A stretch of DNA of 64,000 bases from Symbiodinium kawagutii (GCA_009767595.1 VSDK01013998.1:142585-206584), one strand, 5' to 3'. Positions 51,595 through 61,777 are shown, counted from the stretch's first letter. Notes: generated by a model not told the origin, from the letters alone. Program-made: numbers and translations.

Positions 51595-51734
51595 ATGCTT
51601 TCCGCCACGTGGCCAGTTGGGGTTGGCGCGGTAACCCTTGGGAGTCAAATAGCCTTCCTTTTGCCACCACCACCTCTGCACTGCCAGTGCTCGGATCTGG
51701 AGATCCCACTGCCGGTAGCACATGGGATCTGCAG
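51595..51734 (-). CDS. Chain III exon, Trp/Tyr-rich segment
   Basis: Acceptor GTATCGGCCCAG at 51735, two bases and 46 codons, donor CAT|GTGGTG. The peptide includes ADPMCYRQWDLQIRALAVQR, then WWWQKEGYLTPKGYRANPNW. Very high third-position GC. The leading bases join the A left by exon 53105 to make Thr, and phase 0 at the end fits exon 50891. The aromatic, basic composition suggests a nucleic-acid or carbohydrate contact, but this is speculation. Confidence 0.55.
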
Positions 51735-51999
51735 CTGGGCCGATACCTTATGTGTTCATCAACTATGTCAAGGATGATGGTTAGGGGTTTGATTTCCGAT
51801 ACCTTCACAGTTTGGTGGTTCATCAACCGAACCACATTTCATCGTTGACCAGCGAAAGCTGCCGTCAGGTAAATGGCGATTCAATTCAAGGAATGTTTGC
51901 AGATCCAATTAGATCGAATGAAAACTGCATGTGGCATATCTTCCCATCCAGAAATGGTGTACTCTCTAAAGGAAAAACATCGAGTCTCCACTGATCGAA

Positions 52000-52425
52000 T
52001 GATCGGAGGTATCCAATAAACAAATTGCCAGACCCAGCCCACGACACCTTCCAACCATCCAAGAAAAAACGAGAGAGAGAATCGTGTGGTGAAGTCATTC
52101 GAGGAGTACCATTTGTGTGAAGAATGGCGATGAGTCATCCATGATGCCATGCTCTGTAGGGGATGATCACGGCCAATAACGAGAATGATAGGGCTCTATG
52201 TTCCGGCTATGCAAAAAATCAATTCATGATAGTAATGACATACAAACATATTGATGTAATAAGGTAGCATTGGTGATATGATCACGCAAATTGAAGCAGG
52301 ACTCGGCTTTCACAGCGACAGCATCTGCGCTATCAACAGCTTTGTCAGCCATTGGTGGCGTCACGTCACTTGACAAAGACAAGCGCTTCTTGCCAACATT
52401 AAGTATCATCAGCCACTACAAACAA
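52000..52425. other. Stretch without a supported gene
   Basis: Unique sequence with short frames only (for example 51881-52150 minus). No bias. Confidence 0.45.
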
Positions 52426-52430
52426 TGACA

Positions 52431-52549
52431 ATTACCGGCTGGCAAACTAATCTGGATGCTAAAAATCACCATTTGTATGGGCAAAACCAGCCAGTATATG
52501 GTTGATGCACATGGATTTTCCACGCAACCAGCTTAGTTTGCTGGAGAGT
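52431..52549. repeat. Family C element, copy C7
   Basis: CCGGCTGGCAAACTAATCTG at the left, GGATTTTCCACGCAACCAGC and TTAGTTTGCTGGAG at the right. Confidence 0.65.
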
Positions 52550-52739
52550 AGACTGGGTTTATCCATGCAACGTGAGATGTTGTTGACGATGATTATCCAC
52601 CATTATCAACTATCTTCAGCGGCTGTCAGCCATTCAAAAAGCATCATTAATGATGATTGGTCGTCCTTGGCCATCAGGAAACCATCCTTTGGCATTACTT
52701 GACCATATCAAGCCATTATAAACCGCATCCATAATTTTG

Positions 52740-53085
52740 CCATCATCAATCATGATCAGCCACCGTCAACAAACAAAAATCAATGGACCAATCAATCAAC
52801 CAATTATAAACCATTACCTATCATTATCAAACATGATCATCCATTACCAATCAATGGACCAATCCTTAATCAATCATAAAGCAACCCTTAACCAATCTGA
52901 ATGAACCAATCTGAATTAAACAATCAACAACCAATCAATGACAACCATTATCATTAACCAATAAATAACCATTATTATTAACCATCATTAACCAATCATT
53001 CACCATCATCAACCATTCTTATTAACCAATCACTAACCATTCTTATTAACCATCATTAAGCAATCCTCAACCAATCAACAACAAC
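52740..53085. repeat. AACCAATCATTAACCATC simple-sequence region
   Basis: Degenerate, period roughly 8-15 bp, made of CCAATCA and ACCATTATTA words. Non-coding. Confidence 0.75.
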
Positions 53086-53104
53086 CAAACGCCCAAACGC
53101 CAAC

Positions 53105-53222
53105 TGAGGCACTTGTCCATGGACGAGTCCTTCCACTCTTCAGAGTCTCTGATGATCTCCTTGTGCTCTCCGGTGACTGAGATGCGCCTAGCAGCGCATG
53201 GCAAGGTGCGCAGTGCCAAGGG
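53105..53222 (-). CDS. Chain III exon, unknown protein
   Basis: Acceptor CCGTGATGAG at 53223, 39 codons and one base before a GT donor (CTCA|GTTGGC); a second GT after 44 codons is possible. The peptide starts PLALRTLPCAARRISVTGEH and continues KEIIRDSEEWKDSSMDKCL. The plus strand has a stop here, so minus-strand coding is likely. It is the first exon of chain III that I can recognise; 5' exons are not identified. Confidence 0.55.
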
Positions 53223-53231
53223 CTCATCACG

Positions 53232-53424
53232 GGTGTTTCTCAAGCCAGTTTTTGGTAATGTTGGTTTCTGATTAGTGTAATCCCCCCTAAAGTAATGAAA
53301 ATAAATGAAACCAACAGGTAGATACTAATCAGAAACCAACATTACACAAAAGTTGGAATTCATGACTATAAATGGTCAATGTAAAGGATGATAACTGGGT
53401 GATCCTCTATTTTCAGAAACACCC
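53232..53424. repeat. Family B element with a nested hairpin, copy B10
   Basis: Outer ends GGTGTTTCTCAAGCCAG and CTATTTTCAGAAACACC. Inside, AATGTTGGTTTCTGATTAGT and its complement ACTAATCAGAAACCAACATT form a second, perfect inverted repeat of about 20 bp (53256-53346): one element inserted in another. The outer element starts 9 bp from exon 53222. Confidence 0.75.
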
Positions 53425-53429
53425 TCAGG

Positions 53430-54545
53430 TTCAAATATCTTGATTTAAGTATGTTTAAGAAGCAATGGCAATTGGTGTCATCAACCAATTCCCAACCACT
53501 ACCTCTTGTTCGTAAATGTCCGCCCGAGTGACTAATATATAAGTATCAGCTGGGTATTTAACCTTTTAAACCTGGATTCTGAACCATATTAACTGATCTA
53601 TCCGTTATTAACTGTTCATTTACCAATACCAATTGTTTCCCATGCTTCATAATTACATATATACATGCAACATATGTATTTCATCTATGTACATATTTAT
53701 TGGAATGATCATGGTGTACAAATATATTTTTCGGATGGTGGCTTTGTGCATTTGGAGATGATGATGCAAAATCATTGGAATGTAATTAATGGATAAAGTT
53801 GTGTAATGCTTTGTAAATCATCATATACATATATATATATGTATATATGTAAATAAATATATATATATATATATGTATTTATGTATTAATTTACTTATGT
53901 ACACATCCATATGAATGAGTCGGGCATAGTCGGGATGATGTATAAACATGCTTATTGATGAAGGGGTTCATGTATGGACAAGGGGCTTGATGGGTGAATG
54001 AATTAACGACAGTGTCGGCTCTGGAACCGATATAAAGCATCAAGTGGAAAGATCAATGCTATGCCCAGTACTTTGTCATGCTCACGGTCGATGTAAGAAC
54101 CTTGACATTGATTGCTACTCTTGATTACAACAATGGGTCAGGATAGCAATCATGTGTAAAGTCACTATTGGTAGTTGTGGAACCCATAATGGACATTGAT
54201 CGATTGCAAGTAGAGATTGGACAATGGTGAAATGCATATCCTTAGGACACAATATGGAAACCCTCTTTTCGGACAAGAACACCAACACAGATTTCGATCA
54301 TGTCACGTTTGTTTCCACCCAAAAAGCCCCTCAAACATCCTTAAATTAAGTTAGTTGGAGGGTGGACCTGTGCGATTGCGCAGGATGGCCACCGACAGCA
54401 GATCCTGAGCCCGACAACGAGTCGTTGTTTTGCATGGCGCGACAGCGCTGTGCAGTTTTGAAGTGGACAAACATCAAACCGAACTGCCTCAAGAGTGGAA
54501 AGGGAGCGGAACGTTCTGAAAAGCACGGCATCTGAAAGGTGCTGA
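53430..54545. other. AT-rich stretch between chain III and the FNIP gene
   Basis: (TATA)n near 53830-53880; otherwise unique. A minus-strand frame at 54341-54526 lies just downstream of the FNIP gene and could be a further exon of it, but is unsupported. Confidence 0.45.
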
Positions 54546-54550
54546 TTGGA

Positions 54551-56782
54551 TCACACGGTGCTTACCAGCGTTCCAAAGTCAAATAAAAATCTGCTCCTCA
54601 AAGAAAGATTGCGAAGACTGTTCGGCAAGGTGACCCGATCCAGGCTTTGGTTGAAATCGCTACCAAAAGTCAAAGTGTGCAGATTGCTCGGCAATGTCAC
54701 GCGATCCAGATTTTGGTTGAAACAGTAACCAAAAGTCAAAGTTTGCAGGTTGCTTGGCAAGGTGACCCGATCCAGGTTTTGGTTGAAATAGTAACCAAAA
54801 GTCAAAGTTTGCAGGTTGCTTGGCAAGGTGACCCGATCCAGGTTTTGGTTGAAATAGTAACCAAAAGTCAAAGTTTGCAGGTTGCTTGGCAAGGTGACCC
54901 GATCCAGGCTCTTGTTGAAACTGTGACCAAGAATCAGGGTTTGCAGATTGATCGGCAATGTGACCTGATCCAGGCTTTGGTTGAAACAACGACCAAGAGT
55001 CAGGGTTTGCAGGCTGCTCGGCAAGATGACCCGATCCAGGTTTTGGTTGAAATTCTCCCCAAAAGTCAAAGTGTGCAGGTTGCTTGGCAAGGTAAGCGGA
55101 GCCAGGCTCTTGTTGAAACCGACGCCAAAAGTCAAAGTTTGCAGGTTGCTTGGCAAGGTGATCCGATCCAGGTTTTGGTTGAAACAGTAACCAAAAGTCA
55201 AAGTTTGCAGGTTGCTGGGCAAGGTGACCCGATCCAGGCTCTTATTGAAACTGTGACCAAAAGTCAGGGTTTGCAGATTGCTCGGCAAGGTGGCCCGATC
55301 CAGGCTTTGGTTGAAAGTCAAAGTCTGCAGATTGCTCGGCAATGTGACCCAATCCAGAATCTGCTCGAAATTGCCGCAAAAAGTCAAAGTGCGCAAGTTG
55401 CTCGGCAAGGTGACCCGATCAAGAATCTGCTCGAAATTCTCCCCAAAAGTCAAAGTGTGCAGATTGCTCGGCAATGTCACGCGATCCAGATTTTGGTTGA
55501 AACAGTAACCAAAAGTCAAAGTTTGCAGGTTGCTTGGCAAGGTGATCCGATCCAGGTTTTGGTTGAAACAGTAACCAAAAGTCAAAGTTTGCAGGTTGCT
55601 GGGCAAGGTGACCCGATCCAGGCTCTTATTGTAACTGTGACCAAAAGTCAGGGTTTGCAGATTGCTCGGCAATGTGACCTGATCTAGGCTTTTGTTGAAA
55701 TCGCTGCCAAAAGTCAAAGTTTTCAGATTGCTCGGCAAGGTGACACAGTCCAGACTCTGGTTGAATTGGTTCCCAAGAGTCAAAGTGTGCAGATTGCTCG
55801 GCAAAGTGGCCCGATAAAGGCTTTTCTTGAAATTCTCACCAAAGGTCAAAGTGTGCAGGTTGCTCGGCAAGGTGACCCGAGCCAGGCTCTCGTTGAACTT
55901 TTCCCCAAAAGTCAAAGTGTGCAGGTTGCTCGGCAAGGTGACCTGATCCAGGTTTTGGTTGAAATTCTCCCCAAAAGTCAAAGTGTGCAGGTTGCTCGGC
56001 AAGGTAACCGGAGCCAGGCTCTTGTTGAAACCGACGCCAAAAGTCAAAGTTTGCAGGTTGCTTGGCAAGGTGACCCGATCCAGGCTTTGGTTGAAATCGC
56101 TGCCAAAAGTCAAAGCGTGCAGATTGCTCGGCAATGTCACCCGATCCAGATTTTGGTTGAAACAGTAACCAAAAGTCAAAGTTTGCAGGTTGCTGGGCAA
56201 GGTCACCCGATCCAGCCTCTTATTGAAACTGTGACCAAAAGTCAGGGTTTGCAGATTGCTCGGCAAGGTGGCCCGATCCAGGCTTTGGTTGAAATTGCGG
56301 CCAAAAGTCAAACTCACCAGGCTTTGGGGAAGGTGGCGCAGGCAACTATTGGAAGATGTGTGAATCTTCGTCAGGCCGTCCAACGCGGTGTCTTCCTCGG
56401 CTCCTGCAATTCCTTGGACAGCTCTCCATGCAGCAAGCAGATCTGTGGGAACATACGTGCAGGTCAGAGTCGCATTTTTATCCCTGATGCCTTGTTCTTG
56501 CAACGTCTGGTGCAGTATTAGCGGTGAAGCAAGGTGTTGGAGAGTGAGCTTTGCACCCTTCTTTGGCAAAAGTTGTCGCGAAACTATCTGAAGCATTTCC
56601 CTTCCCAATGTGGAAGGGCAAACGCTGACGCTGCATCCTTCACCATTCAAGCACAACACATGAACTTCAATCAACTGGGCGCTGTCCACAGATGACGGCT
56701 CTGCGCCATCAAGGCCGCCTCTGCACGCCATGTGGAAACCCGTCCTGTAACCACTTGAGAACACTGGAGATCCTGGTTCCAT
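54551..56782 (-). CDS. Ubiquitin-like domain protein with 27 FNIP-type leucine-rich repeats
   Basis: 743 codons from an ATG at 56782; codons upstream are open but lack an ATG. Residues about 35-105 resemble a ubiquitin-like fold (EVHVLCLNGEGCSVSV, then the segment ending LTCTYVP). From about residue 150 follow 27 repeats of 22 residues with consensus LPSNLQTLTFGxxFNQxLDRVT, the FNIP type first seen in Dictyostelium. Repeat 16 lacks four residues (12-bp in-frame deletion near 55313) and repeat 27 is degenerate. Blocks of repeats are themselves duplicated, pointing to unequal exchange. A GGTAAGC donor-like site 12 bases before the stop (54565) leaves open a further exon. The role is probably a protein-interaction scaffold; partners are unknown. 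Confidence 0.85.
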   Translation of the reverse strand: MEPGSPVFSSGYRTGFHMACRGGLDGAEPSSVDSAQLIEVHVLCLNGEGCSVSVCPSTLGREMLQIVSRQLLPKKGAKLTLQHLASPLILHQTLQEQGIRDKNATLTCTYVPTDLLAAWRAVQGIAGAEEDTALDGLTKIHTSSNSCLRHLPQSLVSLTFGRNFNQSLDRATLPSNLQTLTFGHSFNKRLDRVTLPSNLQTLTFGYCFNQNLDRVTLPSNLHALTFGSDFNQSLDRVTLPSNLQTLTFGVGFNKSLAPVTLPSNLHTLTFGENFNQNLDQVTLPSNLHTLTFGEKFNESLARVTLPSNLHTLTFGENFKKSLYRATLPSNLHTLTLGNQFNQSLDCVTLPSNLKTLTFGSDFNKSLDQVTLPSNLQTLTFGHSYNKSLDRVTLPSNLQTLTFGYCFNQNLDRITLPSNLQTLTFGYCFNQNLDRVTLPSNLHTLTFGENFEQILDRVTLPSNLRTLTFCGNFEQILDWVTLPSNLQTLTFNQSLDRATLPSNLQTLTFGHSFNKSLDRVTLPSNLQTLTFGYCFNQNLDRITLPSNLQTLTFGVGFNKSLAPLTLPSNLHTLTFGENFNQNLDRVILPSSLQTLTLGRCFNQSLDQVTLPINLQTLILGHSFNKSLDRVTLPSNLQTLTFGYYFNQNLDRVTLPSNLQTLTFGYYFNQNLDRVTLPSNLQTLTFGYCFNQNLDRVTLPSNLHTLTFGSDFNQSLDRVTLPNSLRNLSLRSRFLFDFGTLVSTV

Positions 56783-56889
56783 GATGAAGATACTCTGGCT
56801 GAGTGACAAAGAATGACCACAGGGTGAGAGCAACCAACAACTAAGCACTAATGACTGAGATTTAATAAAGATTAGTTCTGCCACAACCA

Positions 56890-57200
56890 GCTGTTAGTGG
56901 TTTATTTGTTGTTAATTATCGCTCTTAGTGGTTTATTATGCCATAACCAGTTCATAAAGATGGGTTTATGATGATCGAAAATTGTTCCTAGTGGTTCATT
57001 GTGGCTAATATTGGTTCAGAATGGTTCATGAAGTTGAATACTGCTGAATGATGGTCGTCATAAGGGATATCTCATAAGAAACCATAGCAATGAATAATAA
57101 GAGGGATATAGCAGCAGGCATTGCGGACCCATGGAAAGTGGTGGATATCGAAGATAGTAAGGGGAGGAGAATCAGCAACAAATAAGGATATGTTCATTGC
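56890..57200. other. Stretch upstream of the FNIP gene, no gene seen
   Basis: AT-rich with GTGGTTTATT words. No promoter motif I can identify; dinoflagellate promoters usually lack a TATA box. Confidence 0.4.
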
Positions 57201-57202
57201 AT

Positions 57203-57438
57203 GGTGGTTTCTCAAGCCATGGGGGACCCCCCCAAAGTGGCTGGTATATTGCTAAAAATGATTGCTACACATGGGCCAGTAGGCCTCTTTCACTAAGGCA
57301 GTTCTAAGGTGACATCCTCTGGTCGCAGACAAGACCGGTCGCCGCTTCGCTCTTGCTGGGAGGTGGCCGGGTCCGCAAGAAGAGGAGTGATTGATATTGG
57401 ATGATTTGGGGGTACCCCCATTTAAAAAAAAACACCAT
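57203..57438. repeat. Family B element halves flanking a GC-rich insert, copy B11
   Basis: Left end GGTTTCTCAAGCCATGGGGG at 57205; right end GATGATTTGGGGGTACCCCC then AAAAACACCAT. Between them is a coding-like GC-rich patch (57290-57385; plus strand DILWSQTRPVAASLLLGGGR). An exon-like patch inside a split element is unusual. Confidence 0.5.
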
Positions 57439-57749
57439 ATTATGATCATCTGTTTGTAGATATCTTTCAAATAGTTCTTCATCTATCAGGCATTGGGACC
57501 TTCTCATCTGTTCACCACCAAACTTGACTCTCCGTAGCGCTCGCAAGTCATGTTCAATCTCAGACACCGACATCAATCTGTCTGAAAAATTGGTGCTTGG
57601 TAAGAATTCCCCTCCCAACTGCTAGGCACCTGTTAGTTTCTAACTAGTGCAACTATGGGTTCTGATCAACATCCCCCCAATCCCCCTCAAAAAAAAAAAG
57701 ACAGCAAAGAAATCAACGATGCCACTAGCTCCCTCCAATCAGTTGGGAT

Positions 57750-57905
57750 GTTCACTGGGGGCCTACCCAGCTGGGATCCAAAACACCAAGGAGCTCCGAA
57801 CCCTTCTTGCGCAGTGGCCCCAGCGATTTGTCGCCCTGCCACCTACTGCCACCTGCTTGGTGATCATTAACATCATTAATCAGCTTATCCACCATACCCC
57901 ATGTG
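57750..57905 (-). CDS. Coding-like segment, strand ambiguous
   Basis: Minus: QGDKSLGPLRKKGSELLGVL and DPSW before a GTAGGC donor. Plus: GIQNTKELRTLLAQWPQRFV then ALPPTATCLVI. Both look protein-like; undecided. Confidence 0.25.
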
Positions 57906-58019
57906 AACCATGAACTAACAATTATAACCAGCTTATCAACCATTAACATCCATTAACCATTTTTCAGCAGTCAACCATCATCAACCTGCTTATCAAACAT
58001 ACTAATGGTTGATTTACCA

Positions 58020-58215
58020 TACCTTTGAGCCGGCAAGCTGACTCTTGTCAGACTGATCACCATGTGCTTCACCCATCTTGACCATCCACCAGTCCCACCA
58101 TGGCAGTCCAGTTGTCGCTTCAGCAGCCACGGCCCCCCCGCCTGGCAGACAAAGTGGGCTCGCGCACGTGCGCGCCAGTGCCCACGAAGACTGCCGAAAG
58201 GCTGCCTCACGAGGG
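58020..58215 (-). CDS. Coding-like GC-rich segment, minus strand
   Basis: Two minus frames are open: QSSWALARTCASPLCLPGGG with WWDWWMVKMGEAHGDQSDKS ending at AAG|GTATGG, and AHFVCQAGGPWLLKRQLDCH. Probably one exon of an unknown gene; frame not settled. Confidence 0.3.
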
Positions 58216-58439
58216 ATGGCTGACGCTGGGTGATGCTTCGGCTGATGATTTGATCATGACCTGATGGTGACTTGATTGTTCTTTATTGGGTTTTTAGTGC
58301 TTATAGCTGGTTGATGGTTAATACAAGTAGTACCGCACAAGGCGGTGGCGGAAGTTTCCAAGATAGGAGCACTATAGGAGTGTGCAGTTGTGGTTGCGAC
58401 AATGTGAGCATCGATCTGGCCACTTGACTGGCAGCCTAT

Positions 58440-58920
58440 CTGTCTAGCTATCTTTCTATCAGTGGATCAGTTTTCTTTCTGTCTGTCTGACTGTCTATCT
58501 ATCTATCTATCTGATGATCTATTCGTTTATCTATCTGCCTATGTACTTGTCTTTCTATCTACCTCACTATCTATCTCGTCATCTTTCTGTCTATGTATCT
58601 ATCTATCGACCTGTCCATCTATCTATTTATCTATCTGCCTATCTATCTATTTGTCTATCTATCTACCGAATTATTTGTCTGATCATCTATGTGTCCATCT
58701 GTCTATCTTTCTGTCTATCCACCTGACTATCCATCTACTTTTCTATCTGACTCTCGTTTCGTCTACCTATCTGTCTATCTATCGACCCATCTAGCTATCT
58801 GAATCTGGCCATCCAATTATCTATCTATCTATCTTTCGATGCATCTATGTCTCTGTCTATCCATCTAGCCACGCATGGATCTGACTATCTACTTGTCGAT
58901 CTATCTGGCTACCTCTTTGT
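58440..58920. repeat. CTAT/CTGT tetranucleotide array
   Basis: About 480 bp of degenerate (CTAT)n with CTGT and CTTT variants. The Ser/Tyr/Leu/Ile-rich plus-strand frames are artefacts. Confidence 0.9.
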
Positions 58921-59019
58921 CTAACCAACACTTCGTCTATCCAGACATTTACCTTCCAAATGTGCTTGGATCATGAAATCTTTTGCATCTAGGTGTTTGG
59001 CCACGTTTGATAACTGAAC

Positions 59020-59760
59020 CTTGCAAAGGTGTTCCGATCATCAAGTGTTTTGCTACTTTTGACCTGCAAATGTGCTTGGCGCGCAAGCGTTGTGCACATT
59101 TTGGCCACATAAATCACGAAAAGTGACGCGAAACGCAAGTGTTTTCCTACTTTTGTCTCCTGTGTTCAAAAAGTGTCAAAACGTGCTGTGTTTTGACACA
59201 TTTGCTTCAAAATGTGCTTCTCGCCCTGGCCGCGTGCACTTTTTCGGACATGCAACTTTCAAAACTTGTTAAAAACCACGAGTTTTTGCGACTTCGGACG
59301 TGAGAATGTGCTTCGCGCGCAGGCGGCGTGCCAATTTTCATGATCATATGACATCTCCGAAAAGTGGCCCGAAACGCTAGTAAAATTGCAGTTTTTATTT
59401 TGGTACAAGATTTTATCTTAAAAATTTGCTTCGCGCGCAGGCAGCGTGCCAGTTTTGAGAATCATGAGTCATCAAAAGTGCTCCGAACATGTAGTGTTTT
59501 TACGATTTTGACTTGCAAATGTGCTTCGCGCCTAGGTTTTTTCACGATTTTGCGAGTTGCAACTTCCAAAAGTGCTCCGAAGGTGACATGTTTTTACGAT
59601 TTTGACTTCCAAATGTGCTTCGCGCCTAGGTTTTTGCACGGTTTTCCAAGTTACATCTCCCAAAAGTGCTCCGGACCTGACATGTTTTTACGATTTTGAC
59701 TTCCAAATGTGCTTCGCGCCTAGGTTTTTTCACGATTTTTGCACACACCTTCCGCCACGG
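59020..59760. repeat. Satellite with a unit of about 93-140 bp
   Basis: Seven copies recognised by AAATGTGCTTCGCGC at about 59068, 59209, 59303, 59420, 59517, 59610 and 59703. The last four are 93-97 bp apart and nearly identical (TTTTTACGATTTTGACTTCC, then TTCGCGCCTAGGTTTT, then AAAAGTGCTCCG). Older copies lie to the left, so the array was renewed from the right. The open frames are artefacts. Confidence 0.85.
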
Positions 59761-60050
59761 TGCTCCGCACCCGCCGCTTTAGCGAGGTACCCTTCTGGAC
59801 GCTCATGAGGCACAAAACCTTGCAAAACACAGCATTTCGCGACTTTCCTAACATTTCGGCGCGCTCGCATTCTCATCTTTCGCACATCTCTTCTTTCACA
59901 CATCTCTTCTTTCGCACATCTGCTCTGGCGATCTACCCTAGCTGAGTCGCATCTCTTCTTTCACACATCTGCTGAGGCGATCTACCCTAGCTGAGTTGTC
60001 CATATTGTCGGAAGTTAGACTTCTAAACTTCCTTCGAATAGGGGATAACG
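59760..60050. repeat. GC-rich spacer and TCTTTC(A/G)CACATCTC repeat with a possibly conserved tail
   Basis: CTCTTCTTTCACACATCT is repeated three to four times, GCGATCTACCCTAGCTGAGT twice, followed by TCCATATTGTCGGAAGTTAG and CTTCTAAACTTCCTTCGAAT. From memory, the last segment resembles a high-copy sequence in Symbiodiniaceae genomes; this was not checked. Confidence 0.5.
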
Positions 60051-60058
60051 ACTGGCAC

Positions 60059-60206
60059 CTATATGGGGATATACCAGCCATATGTGGCTATGGGTCAATA
60101 TTAACCAACCAATTTCATGGGGGGAACAGCCAACAATTTCATAGGGAAAACAATGGTTAATGATAGGGGAACCAGGAGGACTAAGGGGTTTGACCCACAG
60201 CCATGT
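60059..60206. repeat. Family A composite element, inverted, copy A8
   Basis: GGCTATGGGTCAATATTAAC at one end and GGGTTTGACCCACAGCC at the other, reversed relative to A1, preceded by the reversed module ATATGGGGATATACCAGCC. This shows that the A plus module order moves as one unit. Confidence 0.75.
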
Positions 60207-60414
60207 AGCAATGCTCAATAATGGCAATATCATGGTTGAGTAAGGGCTAATGATGGCTAATGTAATATGCAAGGATGGCCTCGAAATTAATATTGGCTCG
60301 TCATGGTTTGAACTGGTGAATGGCGTGCTGACTTTGATGATTCATTGAGGTGAATACTTCGACTATGATCTTGGGTTAAACTGACTACCGGATGTGTGTT
60401 GAGCCACTTATCAT

Positions 60415-60519
60415 CTGGTTGGTGGTTGAACCACCCCTATGAAAAATATGCTTGTCAACCAACCGATCATTCGCAAATACTCGGTCAGATTTCAAATAAA
60501 GTTTGAAACCACCAAGCAG
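60415..60519. repeat. Family D inverted-repeat element, copy D5
   Basis: TCTGGTTGGTGGTTGAACC left, AATATGCTTGTCAACCAACC middle, TTTGAAACCACCAAGCAG right. Confidence 0.75.
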
Positions 60520-60524
60520 TTAGC

Positions 60525-61600
60525 TGTTGAACCATCATTGTTGCTTATCATTCCCTACTATTCACCATTACTAGCCATTACCAACGATGGAAAATAGGAA
60601 ACCCATCCAAAACAAACGGTGGTTCAACCCACATGAAGCTGCTAGTTTTCACGGAGGCGATCAACCAAGATCCAATCTGAAGCTGGGTTGATTCGCATAG
60701 GAAACAGCTCGTCCAAAGCAGCTGAGCACGGACAGTAAAGCTGTGCAGCTGCTTTTCATGTACGATTGAGTATATATGATGTATAGCGTAAGCTGAGGCG
60801 ATGTACATGTATTTCATAAGGTATAATTACATGCATAATTCATATGTATCATGTGGGTAGATGAATGATCTAATTCATATGTAAAGTTGAAGCTTTACTT
60901 TTACATGTACAGTGTTGTACATGCATAATTCATATGTATCATGTACGTAGATGAATGGATCCAATAATCTTGATCTTGCGATTGCAGTAAAACGAATTGA
61001 TCAAGATATCATCAGAATTGCCAACAACTGGTAATATGAGAATTAGCAGTACGATTTCCAGTGACTGGCATCACCCTTAGATAGATTCAGCTGTTGTGCC
61101 CATGGATCAACCTAACTATGGGATGATGACCCGCAGGCATCACTTATGGACAGAGGGGATGTCTGATATGACTTAAGGAGATGTGTTTTTGACCCATCCC
61201 CAGGTCATTCATGCTTGTTGATGTTTATCATCTCATAATCATCATGAGCCACCATTGCCATATTGCAGATGTTAATTGCTATTCATCGCTTAATCGGCAT
61301 GCTTGCTTGTGATTAAGGATTATCAACTATGATTTATTGATAAACGAACATCAATGATAAAGCTGAGTAAATCACTTTCAATAGGGAAGAAGTGCTATCA
61401 TCACGCTTCATCCATACTTCAACCACCCCTTCTGGTTTGGGTATACCACTTTTCATAACTTATCATTATGTTACTAATCAATAACTATACCCTGTCATCA
61501 TTCATATCAACTATATATTTTGACACTTCTCAATGATCCTACCACTATTGCTTATTCTTCACCATCATCCCATGTTGCTTATTCCACCGATTTCAAGCTG
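60525..61600. other. Stretch with no supported gene
   Basis: Includes a direct duplication of GTACATGCATAATTCATATG-type sequence (about 60825-60960). Otherwise AT-rich and unique. Confidence 0.5.
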
Positions 61601-61609
61601 CAGCAACGT

Positions 61610-61740
61610 ACGGTGATGTCTACCTTCCCTTTCGCAGCCAAGTGGCTAAAGCAAAGCCAGGCAGCTGTTGCGATGGCCAACAATCCTTGACCTCGCAGTG
61701 AGACTGATTGGTGGCCAGGGCCATGGCCAGGGCCATGGTC
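61610..61740. other. Coding-like patch, strand undecided
   Basis: Plus: a good acceptor CTTCCCTTTCGCAG followed by AKWLKQSQAAVAMANNP and a stop. Minus: VSLRGQGLLAIATAAWLCFS before AAG|GTAGAC, which could be a membrane helix. Likely one exon; undecided. GGCCATGGCCAGGGCCATGG follows. Confidence 0.3.
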
Positions 61741-61777
61741 AGGGAACGCTTACTGATGGTTCATGTAAATCAATATG

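Noticed and set aside
54600..56300. Regular 66-bp repeats as a possible CRISPR array
   Set aside because: There are no spacers; the whole period is repeated and encodes leucine-rich repeats.
54647..56521. Plus-strand frames of 346 and 251 codons opposite the FNIP gene
   Set aside because: Antisense shadow: the 66-bp repeat keeps the opposite frame free of stops. The minus strand has the family consensus, an ATG and a non-repeat ubiquitin-like N-terminus.
58462..58794. 110-codon Ser/Tyr/Leu-rich frame with apparent membrane segments
   Set aside because: Translation of the CTAT/CTGT tetranucleotide array.
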